A stretch of DNA of 64,000 nt, taken from an uncultured Clostridium sp. (GTDB lineage: Bacteria; Bacillota; Clostridia; Clostridiales; Clostridiaceae). Below the pieces are notes generated by a model. The model was given only the letters and a program-made list of their open reading frames with translations, was not told the DNA's origin and searched no databases. Below, in pieces: positions 25,280-33,736 of this stretch. Position numbers and translations under genes: made by a program. Location of the stretch: contig UQBY01000007.1 in the NCBI GenBank assembly GCA_900539375.1, forward strand, positions 1 through 64,000. Direction: 5' to 3'. The first letter of the stretch is position 1. Every line of letters starts with the position of its first letter.

Positions 25280-27691
25280 TTATTTCTTCAATCCAACAAC
25301 TAAAACAGCCATTGGTGGTATTTTCACTTTTATTGTATATGGTTGTCCATTAAATAATGGTTCTTCTTCAGTAGATTCTTCCACTGCAATTTCATCTGAA
25401 GCTTCAATATTTTCTTCTGGAATTTCTATTACTTCTCTCTTAACTTTTTCACTAACTAAAGTAACATCTCCCATTACTTGCCCTGAACCACCAAATCTTT
25501 CTTCATCTGTATTAAATACTTCAACATATTCTCCTTCATAAGGAACTCCCACCATAAAATCATAATAAACCATTGGTGTAAAGTTACATATAAATAATAA
25601 CATATCCCCTTGCTTTTTACCATTTCTTACAAAACTGAAAATACTTTGTTCTGTATTTCCACCATCTATCCATGTAAAGCCTTTTCTGTCATAATCTAAT
25701 TCCCATAAACTCTTATTTTCTAAATAGAATTTATTTAATTCTTTTGAGAAATCTTGAATTTTTTTATGAACTTCATATTTATCTATTACACTCCAGTAAA
25801 GCTCTTCCTCCTCTTTCCATTCTGTAAATTGTCCAAATTCAGTTCCCATAAATGTAAGTTTCTTTCCTGGGTGTCCCATCATATATGCAAGATATAATCT
25901 TAATCCAGCATATTTATTCCAGTCATCACCATACATCTTTGCAATAAGTGAACCCTTACCATGAACTACTTCATCATGAGATATTGGTAATATAAAGTTT
26001 TCTGTATAATTATAATGAATAGAGAATGTTATATTATTGTGATGATATTTTCTGTATATAGGGTCTAGCTTTATATACTCTAAAGTATCATTCATCCATC
26101 CCATATTCCATTTAAAGTCAAATCCAAGACTATCTTCTTCATTATGTTTAGTAACATTTTTCCAAGCTGTTGATTCTTCAGCAATCATCATAACATTTGT
26201 TTTAGAATCATGTATTACTTTATTTATTTCTTTTAAGAATTCTATTCCTTCAAGATTTCCATGGTCACCATAAATGTTTGGAACCCATTCACCTGGACCT
26301 CTGTCATAATCTAAATAAAGCATATTAGATACAGCATCCATTCTTATTCCATCTATATGGAATTCTTTTATCCAATACATTGCACTAGAAATTAAAAAGC
26401 TTTTAACTTCTGGTTTTCCTAAATCAAAATTAGATGTTCCCCATCCTTTATTATCTGCCTTCCAACCATCTTGATATTCATAAGTTGGAGTTCCATCAAA
26501 CATATATAATCCATGAGCATCTCTACAAAAATGTCCTGGAACCCAGTCTAAAATTATTCCAATATTTCTCTTATGAAATTCATTTACAAGCTTTTTAAAA
26601 CCTTCAATAGTTCCATATCTTGATGTTAATGAGAAATATCCAACACCTTGATAACCCCAAGAAGCATCTAAAGGATATTCAATAAGAGGCATGAATTCAA
26701 CATGTGTATATCCCATTTCTTCAACATATTCAGGAAGCATATTTGCTAATTCATCATAAGTATAAAAACTTCCATCTTCCTTACGTTTCCAAGAACCTAA
26801 ATGTACTTCATATATATTCATTGCAGTTGTGAAAAGATTTCTTCTTTTTCTTTTTGCTATCCAGTTTCTATCTTCCCATGTAAACTTTTCTGGTTTGCAT
26901 ACTATTGATGCTGTATTAGGTCTAACTTCTGAACATATTGCATATGGGTCTGCTTTATACACAATGTTGTCTGATGGACTCATAATAGCATATTTATATT
27001 TTTCTCCTTCTTCCATATTAGGAACAAAAATTGACCATATTCCTTTTTTAGATACTTTTCTAAGTTTAAAATTATCTTCTATTTCAAACTTATTAGAATC
27101 ACATACTAACCATATTTCTTTAGCATTTGGTGCCCATACTGTAAACTTTACACCCTTTACACCTTTTTCTGTAACAAAGTGTGAACCAAATATTTGTTGA
27201 GCTTCATATTCCTTTCCTGCATAGAAATTTGTATAACTAACCTTTTTTGCTGTAGTAGTTTTTTTAGGTGTAGTACTTTTTTTCTTTGTAGCTTTTTCTT
27301 CTTCTAAAACTTCTGCTTCTTTTATTTCAACCTTTTCTTCAACTACTTTTGCTTCTGAAACTGGCTTTGTTTTTGTTTCTTTAACTAAATTTTCTTCTTC
27401 TTTAGTTATTGCAACTTCTTTTAAAACCTCTTCTGCTACTTTATCTTCTATTTTATTAGCTTTTGCTTTTTTAGATTTAGTTGTTCTTTTTGATTTAACA
27501 ACCTTTTCAGTTTCAGCTTTATCTATTTCTTTAGAAGGAACTTCTTTCTCTTTTAAAATTTCCTTTTTATCATCCTTTATTTCTTTTGATGTCATAGATT
27601 TATCTTTTAAAGATATTTCATTATTTTCTTCTAACCCCTTAGTAATCACTTTATCATTTTTAGTTCTTGCCAAAACCTTACTCCTCCTCAT
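25280..27691 (-). CDS. glgB: 1,4-alpha-glucan branching enzyme with long charged N-terminal extension
   Basis: The product has 803 residues; usual GlgB is about 630-740. Residues about 1-150 are a Lys/Glu/Thr-rich, low-complexity tail (for example KSKRTTKSKKAKANK and KKKSTTPKKTTTAKK). A CBM48 module follows (GVKFTVWAPNAKEIWLV) and then the GH13 barrel with DGIRMDAVSNMLY (nucleophile Asp), MIAEEST (Glu) and ISHDEVVHGKGSL (Asp). An acidic insert (EENIEASDEIAVEESTEEE) precedes the end. It makes alpha-1,6 branches in glycogen. It is first in the operon, with its own promoter. The tail may tether the enzyme to glycogen or partners; that is inferred. Confidence 0.94.
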   Translation of the reverse strand: MRRSKVLARTKNDKVITKGLEENNEISLKDKSMTSKEIKDDKKEILKEKEVPSKEIDKAETEKVVKSKRTTKSKKAKANKIEDKVAEEVLKEVAITKEEENLVKETKTKPVSEAKVVEEKVEIKEAEVLEEEKATKKKSTTPKKTTTAKKVSYTNFYAGKEYEAQQIFGSHFVTEKGVKGVKFTVWAPNAKEIWLVCDSNKFEIEDNFKLRKVSKKGIWSIFVPNMEEGEKYKYAIMSPSDNIVYKADPYAICSEVRPNTASIVCKPEKFTWEDRNWIAKRKRRNLFTTAMNIYEVHLGSWKRKEDGSFYTYDELANMLPEYVEEMGYTHVEFMPLIEYPLDASWGYQGVGYFSLTSRYGTIEGFKKLVNEFHKRNIGIILDWVPGHFCRDAHGLYMFDGTPTYEYQDGWKADNKGWGTSNFDLGKPEVKSFLISSAMYWIKEFHIDGIRMDAVSNMLYLDYDRGPGEWVPNIYGDHGNLEGIEFLKEINKVIHDSKTNVMMIAEESTAWKNVTKHNEEDSLGFDFKWNMGWMNDTLEYIKLDPIYRKYHHNNITFSIHYNYTENFILPISHDEVVHGKGSLIAKMYGDDWNKYAGLRLYLAYMMGHPGKKLTFMGTEFGQFTEWKEEEELYWSVIDKYEVHKKIQDFSKELNKFYLENKSLWELDYDRKGFTWIDGGNTEQSIFSFVRNGKKQGDMLLFICNFTPMVYYDFMVGVPYEGEYVEVFNTDEERFGGSGQVMGDVTLVSEKVKREVIEIPEENIEASDEIAVEESTEEEPLFNGQPYTIKVKIPPMAVLVVGLKK

Positions 27692-27726
27692 CCTTTTATA
27701 AAATATATAAATAAACTTACAACCTA

Positions 27727-27755
27727 ATTTTACTAAAAATTTAATAAATTTACAA
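27727..27755 (-). promoter_or_regulatory. Promoter of the glycogen operon
   Basis: On the minus strand TTGTAA (27755-27750) and TAAAAT (27732-27727) are 17 bases apart, about 36 bases before the glgB start. Confidence 0.55.
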
Positions 27756-27939
27756 CTATTGTAAGGATTTTTTTATACTTTTTTCTTATTTTGAAATACA
27801 AATATTTCTATAAAATATTTTTATTTCTTATGCTTATATTATACTACAAAATTTTCTTATATTATACATTTACCTCTCTTTTATATTGATTTTTTTATTT
27901 TATTTTCTTTATAAATTGTTTTTTTAAGTATAAATAAAT

Positions 27940-27972
27940 TCCATGTTTTATTAAATACAAACAAAACATGAC
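27940..27972 (-). terminator. Weak terminator of the acyl-transfer operon
   Basis: CATGTTTT (27942-27949) pairs with AAAACATG (27963-27970). The following minus-strand sequence is AT-rich without a long T run, so the call is tentative. Confidence 0.45.
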
Positions 27973-27978
27973 ATTTTA

Positions 27979-29214
27979 TTAATTATTTAAAACAAGAGAC
28001 AAAGAATTATCTTGAAAGAAAGTATTTGAATTATATAGATATAGGATGTCTGTAAACTTTTCCTTAGATATAAGATTTTCAATATCTTCATAATAATATC
28101 TAGGATCTACCATTACTATTTTTGAAAAAAATGGTGTTAAAAATTCTACAAAACTATTAGCATATGAATCCTTTATCATAAGAAGTTTTTTATCATTTTT
28201 CACATTTACATTTTCAATTTCTAAAAATGGATGATTTCCATCTAAAAATAATTCATATTTATTTTTTTCTTTAAGTTTTTCTGTATCATAAAAAGATGCA
28301 CTTTTTTTCTTTTCTTCTGTGTATGTTATTATGCTTTCATCATTTTCATCTTTATTAATATACACATATATATCATCACCCTTTTTAATTTTAAATAGGC
28401 TTTTTGAATATAATGTTCCATAAAATTGGTCTGTAGCTAATATTTTTGTATATTCATCTAGATTCTTCTTATCTAATCCTAACTGATTGCAAAATTCTTC
28501 ATATGTATAATATGCACCAAGGGTTGTCCAATGATGGTCAGTTTTATAATAAACATATTCATCTTTGTGAGAGCGCATTGTATCATAGGGATAAATAAAA
28601 GTTATTCTATTATCTAAATCCTTTCCAAATTCTTCTGCATATTTTTTTTCATCCACAATAGGTGCATTTTTAGGAAGTTTTTCTTTTAATATTGTAGTTG
28701 ATATTGGAATAAGCATAAAAGTTGTATTTATATCACTATGTTTTTCCATAAAAGAATTTATTGCATCTATATTATTTTTTTCATTTTCAGCATTTGGTTT
28801 TTCAAAACTTTCAAATAAATAACCATCTTTTCCTTTATAAACATTATTAATATCTTTTTTTAAAAGTAATGAATCTGTTGTAGATTTTATATTTATAAAT
28901 TTTTCTCTATAAACAAATTGATCATTTTTATAACTCTCATATTTTTTAGTGTATCTTCCTTCAATTAAATTATCCATATCAAATCTAGGCTTATGAGTTA
29001 ATGTTCTATTCTCCATAACTGAAACATCTGTATCATTTTTAAACAAATTTATAATAAATATTCCTTCTATAAAAACAATAAAACAAATACTAATTAAAAT
29101 ATTATATTTTCTTTTCTTTTTATATGAAGTTTTCCTTTTGTATGAAGAACTTTTTTCATATAGCTTTCTTTTTTTATATAATTCTATTCTTCTATATAAC
29201 TCTTTTTCATCCAT
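27979..29214 (-). CDS. DHHW-motif (AlgJ/AlgX-like) surface polymer acylation protein
   Basis: The product has 411 residues, with a basic N-terminus and one membrane helix at about 38-57, then an extracellular SGNH-like domain. The motif TDHHWTTLGAYYTYEEF near the middle gives the family its name (DHHW) and carries the catalytic His pair; KDSYANSF later supplies the Ser. Such proteins pair with an MBOAT protein to add acetyl groups to an exported polysaccharide. It starts 14 bases after the MBOAT stop and is last in the operon. The polymer is unknown. Confidence 0.85.
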   Translation of the reverse strand: MDEKELYRRIELYKKRKLYEKSSSYKRKTSYKKKRKYNILISICFIVFIEGIFIINLFKNDTDVSVMENRTLTHKPRFDMDNLIEGRYTKKYESYKNDQFVYREKFINIKSTTDSLLLKKDINNVYKGKDGYLFESFEKPNAENEKNNIDAINSFMEKHSDINTTFMLIPISTTILKEKLPKNAPIVDEKKYAEEFGKDLDNRITFIYPYDTMRSHKDEYVYYKTDHHWTTLGAYYTYEEFCNQLGLDKKNLDEYTKILATDQFYGTLYSKSLFKIKKGDDIYVYINKDENDESIITYTEEKKKSASFYDTEKLKEKNKYELFLDGNHPFLEIENVNVKNDKKLLMIKDSYANSFVEFLTPFFSKIVMVDPRYYYEDIENLISKEKFTDILYLYNSNTFFQDNSLSLVLNN

Positions 29215-29228
29215 AAAAATTTTGCTCC

Positions 29229-30623
29229 TTAAAATCTAAAATATAAAAATGGATTGTAACTTGCATTAAGTAAATATGCTATTGATAATATAAATACTGC
29301 ATATTGTAAAATTATTGCAATTGTATATCCACCTTTTGATTTTTTTATACTTTTAAATATATTTCTTAATAAAGGAGTTGAGGCTAATATAAGTATTATA
29401 AGTAATATAAAATTATTACTTAAATAATATTTAAAACTTCCATCTATAAATTTATTTCCTCCAACAAGAAATAAGATTTTTATATATTTAATAGCCCAAG
29501 ATAAATTTGGTGCTGCAAAAATAACCCAACCTACATTTACTATTATCATAGTGTAAATACTTCTTATTATTGATGGTAATTTATTTAAAATTCCTTTAAA
29601 AATAAATTTTTCAAACATAAGTAATATTCCATAATAAAGACCCCATACTATAAAATTATAGCTTGCTCCATGCCATAGTCCTGTAAGGCTCCATACTATA
29701 AGAAGGTTTCTACATTGCTTTAATACTCCTTTTCTGTTTCCTCCAAGAGGTATATATACATATTCTTTAAACCAGGTACTTAATGAAATATGCCATCTTC
29801 TCCAAAATTCGGTTACACTTTTAGATATATATGGATAATCAAAATTCTTTGTAAATATAAATCCAAACATTCTTCCAAGTCCAATTGCCATATCTGAATA
29901 TCCTGAAAAGTCAAAATAAATTTGCATAGTATATGCTATTGCACCAAGCCATGCTGTTAAAACTGACATATCTCTTAAATTTTGAACTTGTATTGCATCC
30001 CATAACATTCCTATATTATTAGCAAGAAGAACTTTTTTTCCTAAACCTATGAGGAATTTTTCAACTCCTATACCAAAATTATCAAAACCTTCATTTCTAT
30101 TTTTTAATTGTTTTTCAACATCTGAATATTTAACTATAGGCCCTGCAACTAGTTGTGGAAACATTGTTATATATGCACCAAAGTCTATTAAATTTTTTTG
30201 CACTTTTACCTTTTTTAAATATACATCTATCACATAAGATAATGTTTGAAATGTATAAAATGATATTCCTATAGGAAGAGATAACTTTGTATATTTTATT
30301 GATAAAGAAAAAACACTATTTATTATTTCTATTAAAAATCCATAATATTTAAAATAGCCTAAAATTAACAAATCTACCACAATAGTAATTATAAGAAATG
30401 TTTTTTTCTCTTTTTCTTTTCTTACATTTATACATAATGCCATTAAATAATTAAATATAGTTGTAAATATCATTAAAAAAATATATATAGGCTCTCCCCA
30501 AGCATAAAAAACAAGACTTCCAATAAGCAAGATAAAATTTCTAAATTTTTTAGGACATATATAATAAATCCCTAATATTATTGGAAGAAATGTAAAAATA
30601 AATATAATACTACTAAAAACCAT
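29229..30623 (-). CDS. MBOAT-family membrane O-acyltransferase
   Basis: The 464-residue protein has about ten membrane helices. It carries the MBOAT core: VTEFWRRWHISLSTWFKEYV, then YIPLGGNRKG, and GLWHGASYNFIVWGLYYG with the conserved His. AlgI and DltB are relatives. It would move acyl groups across the membrane to the DHHW and SGNH partners encoded beside it. It lies 17 bases downstream of the DUF4358 gene. Confidence 0.9.
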   Translation of the reverse strand: MVFSSIIFIFTFLPIILGIYYICPKKFRNFILLIGSLVFYAWGEPIYIFLMIFTTIFNYLMALCINVRKEKEKKTFLIITIVVDLLILGYFKYYGFLIEIINSVFSLSIKYTKLSLPIGISFYTFQTLSYVIDVYLKKVKVQKNLIDFGAYITMFPQLVAGPIVKYSDVEKQLKNRNEGFDNFGIGVEKFLIGLGKKVLLANNIGMLWDAIQVQNLRDMSVLTAWLGAIAYTMQIYFDFSGYSDMAIGLGRMFGFIFTKNFDYPYISKSVTEFWRRWHISLSTWFKEYVYIPLGGNRKGVLKQCRNLLIVWSLTGLWHGASYNFIVWGLYYGILLMFEKFIFKGILNKLPSIIRSIYTMIIVNVGWVIFAAPNLSWAIKYIKILFLVGGNKFIDGSFKYYLSNNFILLIILILASTPLLRNIFKSIKKSKGGYTIAIILQYAVFILSIAYLLNASYNPFLYFRF

Positions 30624-30640
30624 TGTTAATACTCCACTTT

Positions 30641-31114
30641 CTATTTTATATAATTTTTAAAATTTTTTTTCATATCCTGTGCATCATTTGAAATAGCAAA
30701 AAACACATAATTCCCTTTTATAGATAATTCATAGTTTTGTACAATTCCATATTGTTCTGGTGCATAATCTTTAAAGTTATCACTTTGTGTTTGAATTCTA
30801 TTATCAATACTTTCTTCTATTGTGTCAGCTTGCATAGAACTATCTTTCATCTTTATTATTAAAAGTTCACTTACTTCCATAGTAGAACTTGGTGTATATA
30901 TAATAACTTCATCATAATCATTAGAATTAAGTCCATAATATCTTCTTAATGTTTTACTATCACCAAGTACAAATTTTGACTCATCTGTTACTGATAGTAC
31001 TTCTTCTGCTAAATTGCTTAAAGAAACATCTTTGTAGCCACAGGCTATATTTGAAAAAATAAATATAGCACACAAAAACATTATTAATAATTTTTTTACT
31101 TTCATATTATTCAC
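30641..31114 (-). CDS. DUF4358 lipoprotein
   Basis: The 157-residue protein has a lipoprotein signal (ACA-less lipobox IACGYKDV with Cys near residue 25). The rest resembles DUF4358 proteins found in MBOAT operons: VLGDSKTLRRYYGLNSNDYDEVIIYTPSS and the terminal helix. The function is unknown, perhaps an accessory at the outer face of the membrane. Its first eight bases overlap the end of the SGNH gene. Confidence 0.8.
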   Translation of the reverse strand: MNNMKVKKLLIMFLCAIFIFSNIACGYKDVSLSNLAEEVLSVTDESKFVLGDSKTLRRYYGLNSNDYDEVIIYTPSSTMEVSELLIIKMKDSSMQADTIEESIDNRIQTQSDNFKDYAPEQYGIVQNYELSIKGNYVFFAISNDAQDMKKNFKNYIK

Positions 31115-31895
31115 CTTTTAAAATATTAATTAATACATTTAAGTATATATCATAAAAATCCCCTATTACATGAACCCCGTCAGGCTCATAAAAATTAGGG
31201 TTTTTAGAAATTATACTTCTTAAATCAAGATAGGTTAAATCTTCTTCATCGCACATTTTTTTTATATATTTATTTGCTTCATCAACTCTATCTTTAGATA
31301 AAGCTGTTACTTCTGTTGCTTCCTTATCAGTAACATAAAAAGTTGATATAATTATAATTTCAGTTTTAGGCAATTGTTCTTTTACTGAATTTATTAAATT
31401 TTTATATTTATCATAAAACTCCTCTAAGTTATCAAAACACTCTAGGTCATTCATTCCATAAAGCATTATTATTCTATCTGGCACTAAATCTACTACCCTA
31501 GGAACATCATCTTCTAATGCTGTCATAACATTTTTACCTTTTTCTGCAACTACTGAGGTACTATCTAAAAAACCATAACCATATATTGCTTCTGTTAATG
31601 AATCCCCCATAAATACAGTACTATTAAAAAATTCTTTATAATCCTCTGTATTATATTTAGGTGAACTTATAGCTTCATCTATTATATTATCTATATTTTC
31701 TTCCTCAATATTAACTTTTTTAACTTCAGAATCTTCTTTAATATCAGAGACAGTTTTTTTTTGCATACTCTCTATTTTTTTTATTCCACTTTTTGTTTTT
31801 TTACTAATTGATGTTGGCATTACATCTTTAGATGCTAAAGAAAAAAATATTATCATTAGTAAAAAGACATATAACGTTTTATTTTTACATTTCAT
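31107..31895 (-). CDS. SGNH/GDSL hydrolase, exported
   Basis: The 262-residue product has a signal or anchor helix at residues about 6-22. The SGNH motifs are visible: FMGDSLTEAIYG (Ser block), MLYGMNDLE (Gly/Asn block) and EPDGVHVIGDFYDIY (Asp-His). Such enzymes in MBOAT operons transfer or remove acetyl groups on surface polymers. It is the first gene of the operon with DUF4358, MBOAT and DHHW genes. The linker after the helix is Lys/Glu-rich. Confidence 0.84.
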   Translation of the reverse strand: MKCKNKTLYVFLLMIIFFSLASKDVMPTSISKKTKSGIKKIESMQKKTVSDIKEDSEVKKVNIEEENIDNIIDEAISSPKYNTEDYKEFFNSTVFMGDSLTEAIYGYGFLDSTSVVAEKGKNVMTALEDDVPRVVDLVPDRIIMLYGMNDLECFDNLEEFYDKYKNLINSVKEQLPKTEIIIISTFYVTDKEATEVTALSKDRVDEANKYIKKMCDEEDLTYLDLRSIISKNPNFYEPDGVHVIGDFYDIYLNVLINILKGE

Positions 31896-31950
31896 AACAT
31901 TAACCCCACTATTTATATTATATCTCTAATAATACTACTACTTTTTGTGC

Positions 31951-31992
31951 AAAAAAAATAGAACTAAATTAGAAAATTTAGTTCTATCTTAA
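31951..31992 (-). terminator. Terminator of gpmI
   Basis: A perfect 13-bp stem (31958-31970 with 31975-31987) with a four-base loop is followed by eight T on the minus strand. Confidence 0.88.
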
Positions 31993-32002
31993 ATATTTTA
32001 TA

Positions 32003-33538
32003 CTATTTAGTTATTAAACATTCACCTGTCATTTCTTTTGGAACTTCAAGATTCATAACATTAAGCATTGTTGGTGCTATATCTGCAAGTTTTCCACTCT
32101 TTAAAGTTCTTCCATTTATATTGTTTGAAACCCATACAAATGGTACTGGGTTAGTAGTGTGTGCAGTAAATGGATTTCCTGTTGAAAAATCAATTTCTGT
32201 TTCTGCATTTCCATGGTCAGCAGTTACAAATACAGTTCCATCCTTTTCTAGAACCTTATCTACTATCTTTCCTAAACATTCATCAACAGCTTCTATTGCT
32301 TTAACAGCCGCTTGAACTACTCCAGTATGACCAACCATATCTGGATTTGCAAAGTTTAGTATAATCATGTCATATTTATCTTGGTCTAGTCTATTTAATA
32401 ATTCATCTGTAACTTCATATGCAGACATTTCTGGTTTAAGGTCATATGTAGCAACCTTTGGTGAAGGTATAACCTTTCTTTCCTCTCCTGGATTTTCTTT
32501 TTCTACTCCACCATTAAAGAAGAATGTAACATGAGCATATTTCTCAGTTTCTGCTATTCTTAATTGCTTTAATCCTTTGCTTGAAACATATTCTCCTAAT
32601 GTATTAACTAAAGTTTGAGGTTTAAATGCTATGTTAACCCCTTCTAAAGTCTTATCATATTGAGTCATTGTTACAAAAGTAAGATTTAAAGTTTCTCTCT
32701 TAAATCCTGCAAATTCTTTATCATTTATAGCTCTAGTTAATTCTCTAGCTCTATCTGGTCTAAAGTTAAAGAATACAACTGAATCACCATTTTTTATTGT
32801 AGCTGTTGGATGACCATCTTCTTCTATTACACATGGTATTACAAATTCATCTGTCTTTTCATCATGATATGAATTTTCTATAGCTTCTACTGCTGATGAT
32901 GCTTTTTCTCCTTCACCTAAAACTATAGCATTATAAGCAAGTTGAACTCTTTCCCATCTGTTATCTCTATCCATAGCATAGTATCTTCCACTTACTGTAG
33001 CTATTTGTCCTACTCCAACTTCCTTCATCATTTCTTCTGCTTTTATTATAAAATCTTTACCTGATGATGGTGGTACATCTCTTCCATCCATAAATGCATG
33101 AACATAAACCTTTTGAAGGCCTTCCTTTTTTGCAAATTCTAAAAGTCCTTTTAAATGTCCAATATGAGAGTGAACTCCTCCATCTGATAAAAGACCCATT
33201 AAGTGTAATGAAGTATTATTTTCTTTAGCATTTTTCATAGCCTTCATTAAAGCTTCATTTTCAAAAAAGTCTCCATCTTCAATTGCTTTAGTAATTCTAG
33301 TTAATTCTTGATATACTATTCTTCCTGAACCTATATTTAAATGTCCAACTTCTGAATTACCCATTTGACCTTCTGGAAGACCAACTGCCATTCCACTTGC
33401 TTGTAGTTGAGTATGAGGATACTCCTTTACTAATCTATCAAAATTTGGCTTCTTTGCTAATGCAACTGCATTTCCTTCTGATTTTTCTGCTATACCAAAT
33501 CCATCTAGTATCATTAACATAACTGGTTTCTTTGACAT
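32003..33538 (-). CDS. gpmI: 2,3-bisphosphoglycerate-independent phosphoglycerate mutase
   Basis: The 511-residue product matches GpmI throughout: MLMILDGFGIAEKSEGNAV, GNSEVGHLNIGSGR with the catalytic Ser, GLLSDGGVHSH, and FVTADHGNAE with metal ligands. It converts 3-phosphoglycerate to 2-phosphoglycerate in glycolysis. In many Firmicutes it follows tpiA directly; here a large LRR gene separates the two. Start ATG with GGAGG upstream. Confidence 0.97.
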   Translation of the reverse strand: MSKKPVMLMILDGFGIAEKSEGNAVALAKKPNFDRLVKEYPHTQLQASGMAVGLPEGQMGNSEVGHLNIGSGRIVYQELTRITKAIEDGDFFENEALMKAMKNAKENNTSLHLMGLLSDGGVHSHIGHLKGLLEFAKKEGLQKVYVHAFMDGRDVPPSSGKDFIIKAEEMMKEVGVGQIATVSGRYYAMDRDNRWERVQLAYNAIVLGEGEKASSAVEAIENSYHDEKTDEFVIPCVIEEDGHPTATIKNGDSVVFFNFRPDRARELTRAINDKEFAGFKRETLNLTFVTMTQYDKTLEGVNIAFKPQTLVNTLGEYVSSKGLKQLRIAETEKYAHVTFFFNGGVEKENPGEERKVIPSPKVATYDLKPEMSAYEVTDELLNRLDQDKYDMIILNFANPDMVGHTGVVQAAVKAIEAVDECLGKIVDKVLEKDGTVFVTADHGNAETEIDFSTGNPFTAHTTNPVPFVWVSNNINGRTLKSGKLADIAPTMLNVMNLEVPKEMTGECLITK

Positions 33539-33736
33539 ACCTCTACCTCCGTTTAAATTAATTATTATAATATAAAAGTATTATTATCATTGTTTATATT
33601 TTAACATACTTATTATATATTTTTTTCATAATCAATGCAACTTACTTAAATTAAATTTACTTAGAGTTTATCAAAGAAAGTTTAAATTTTAATAAATATA
33701 AAATTCATATACTACAATAACTTATCCTGTTTTAAA

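Noticed and set aside
26829..27200. Plus-strand open frame inside glgB
   Set aside because: Antisense shadow of a clear GlgB coding region with no motif or ribosome-binding site.
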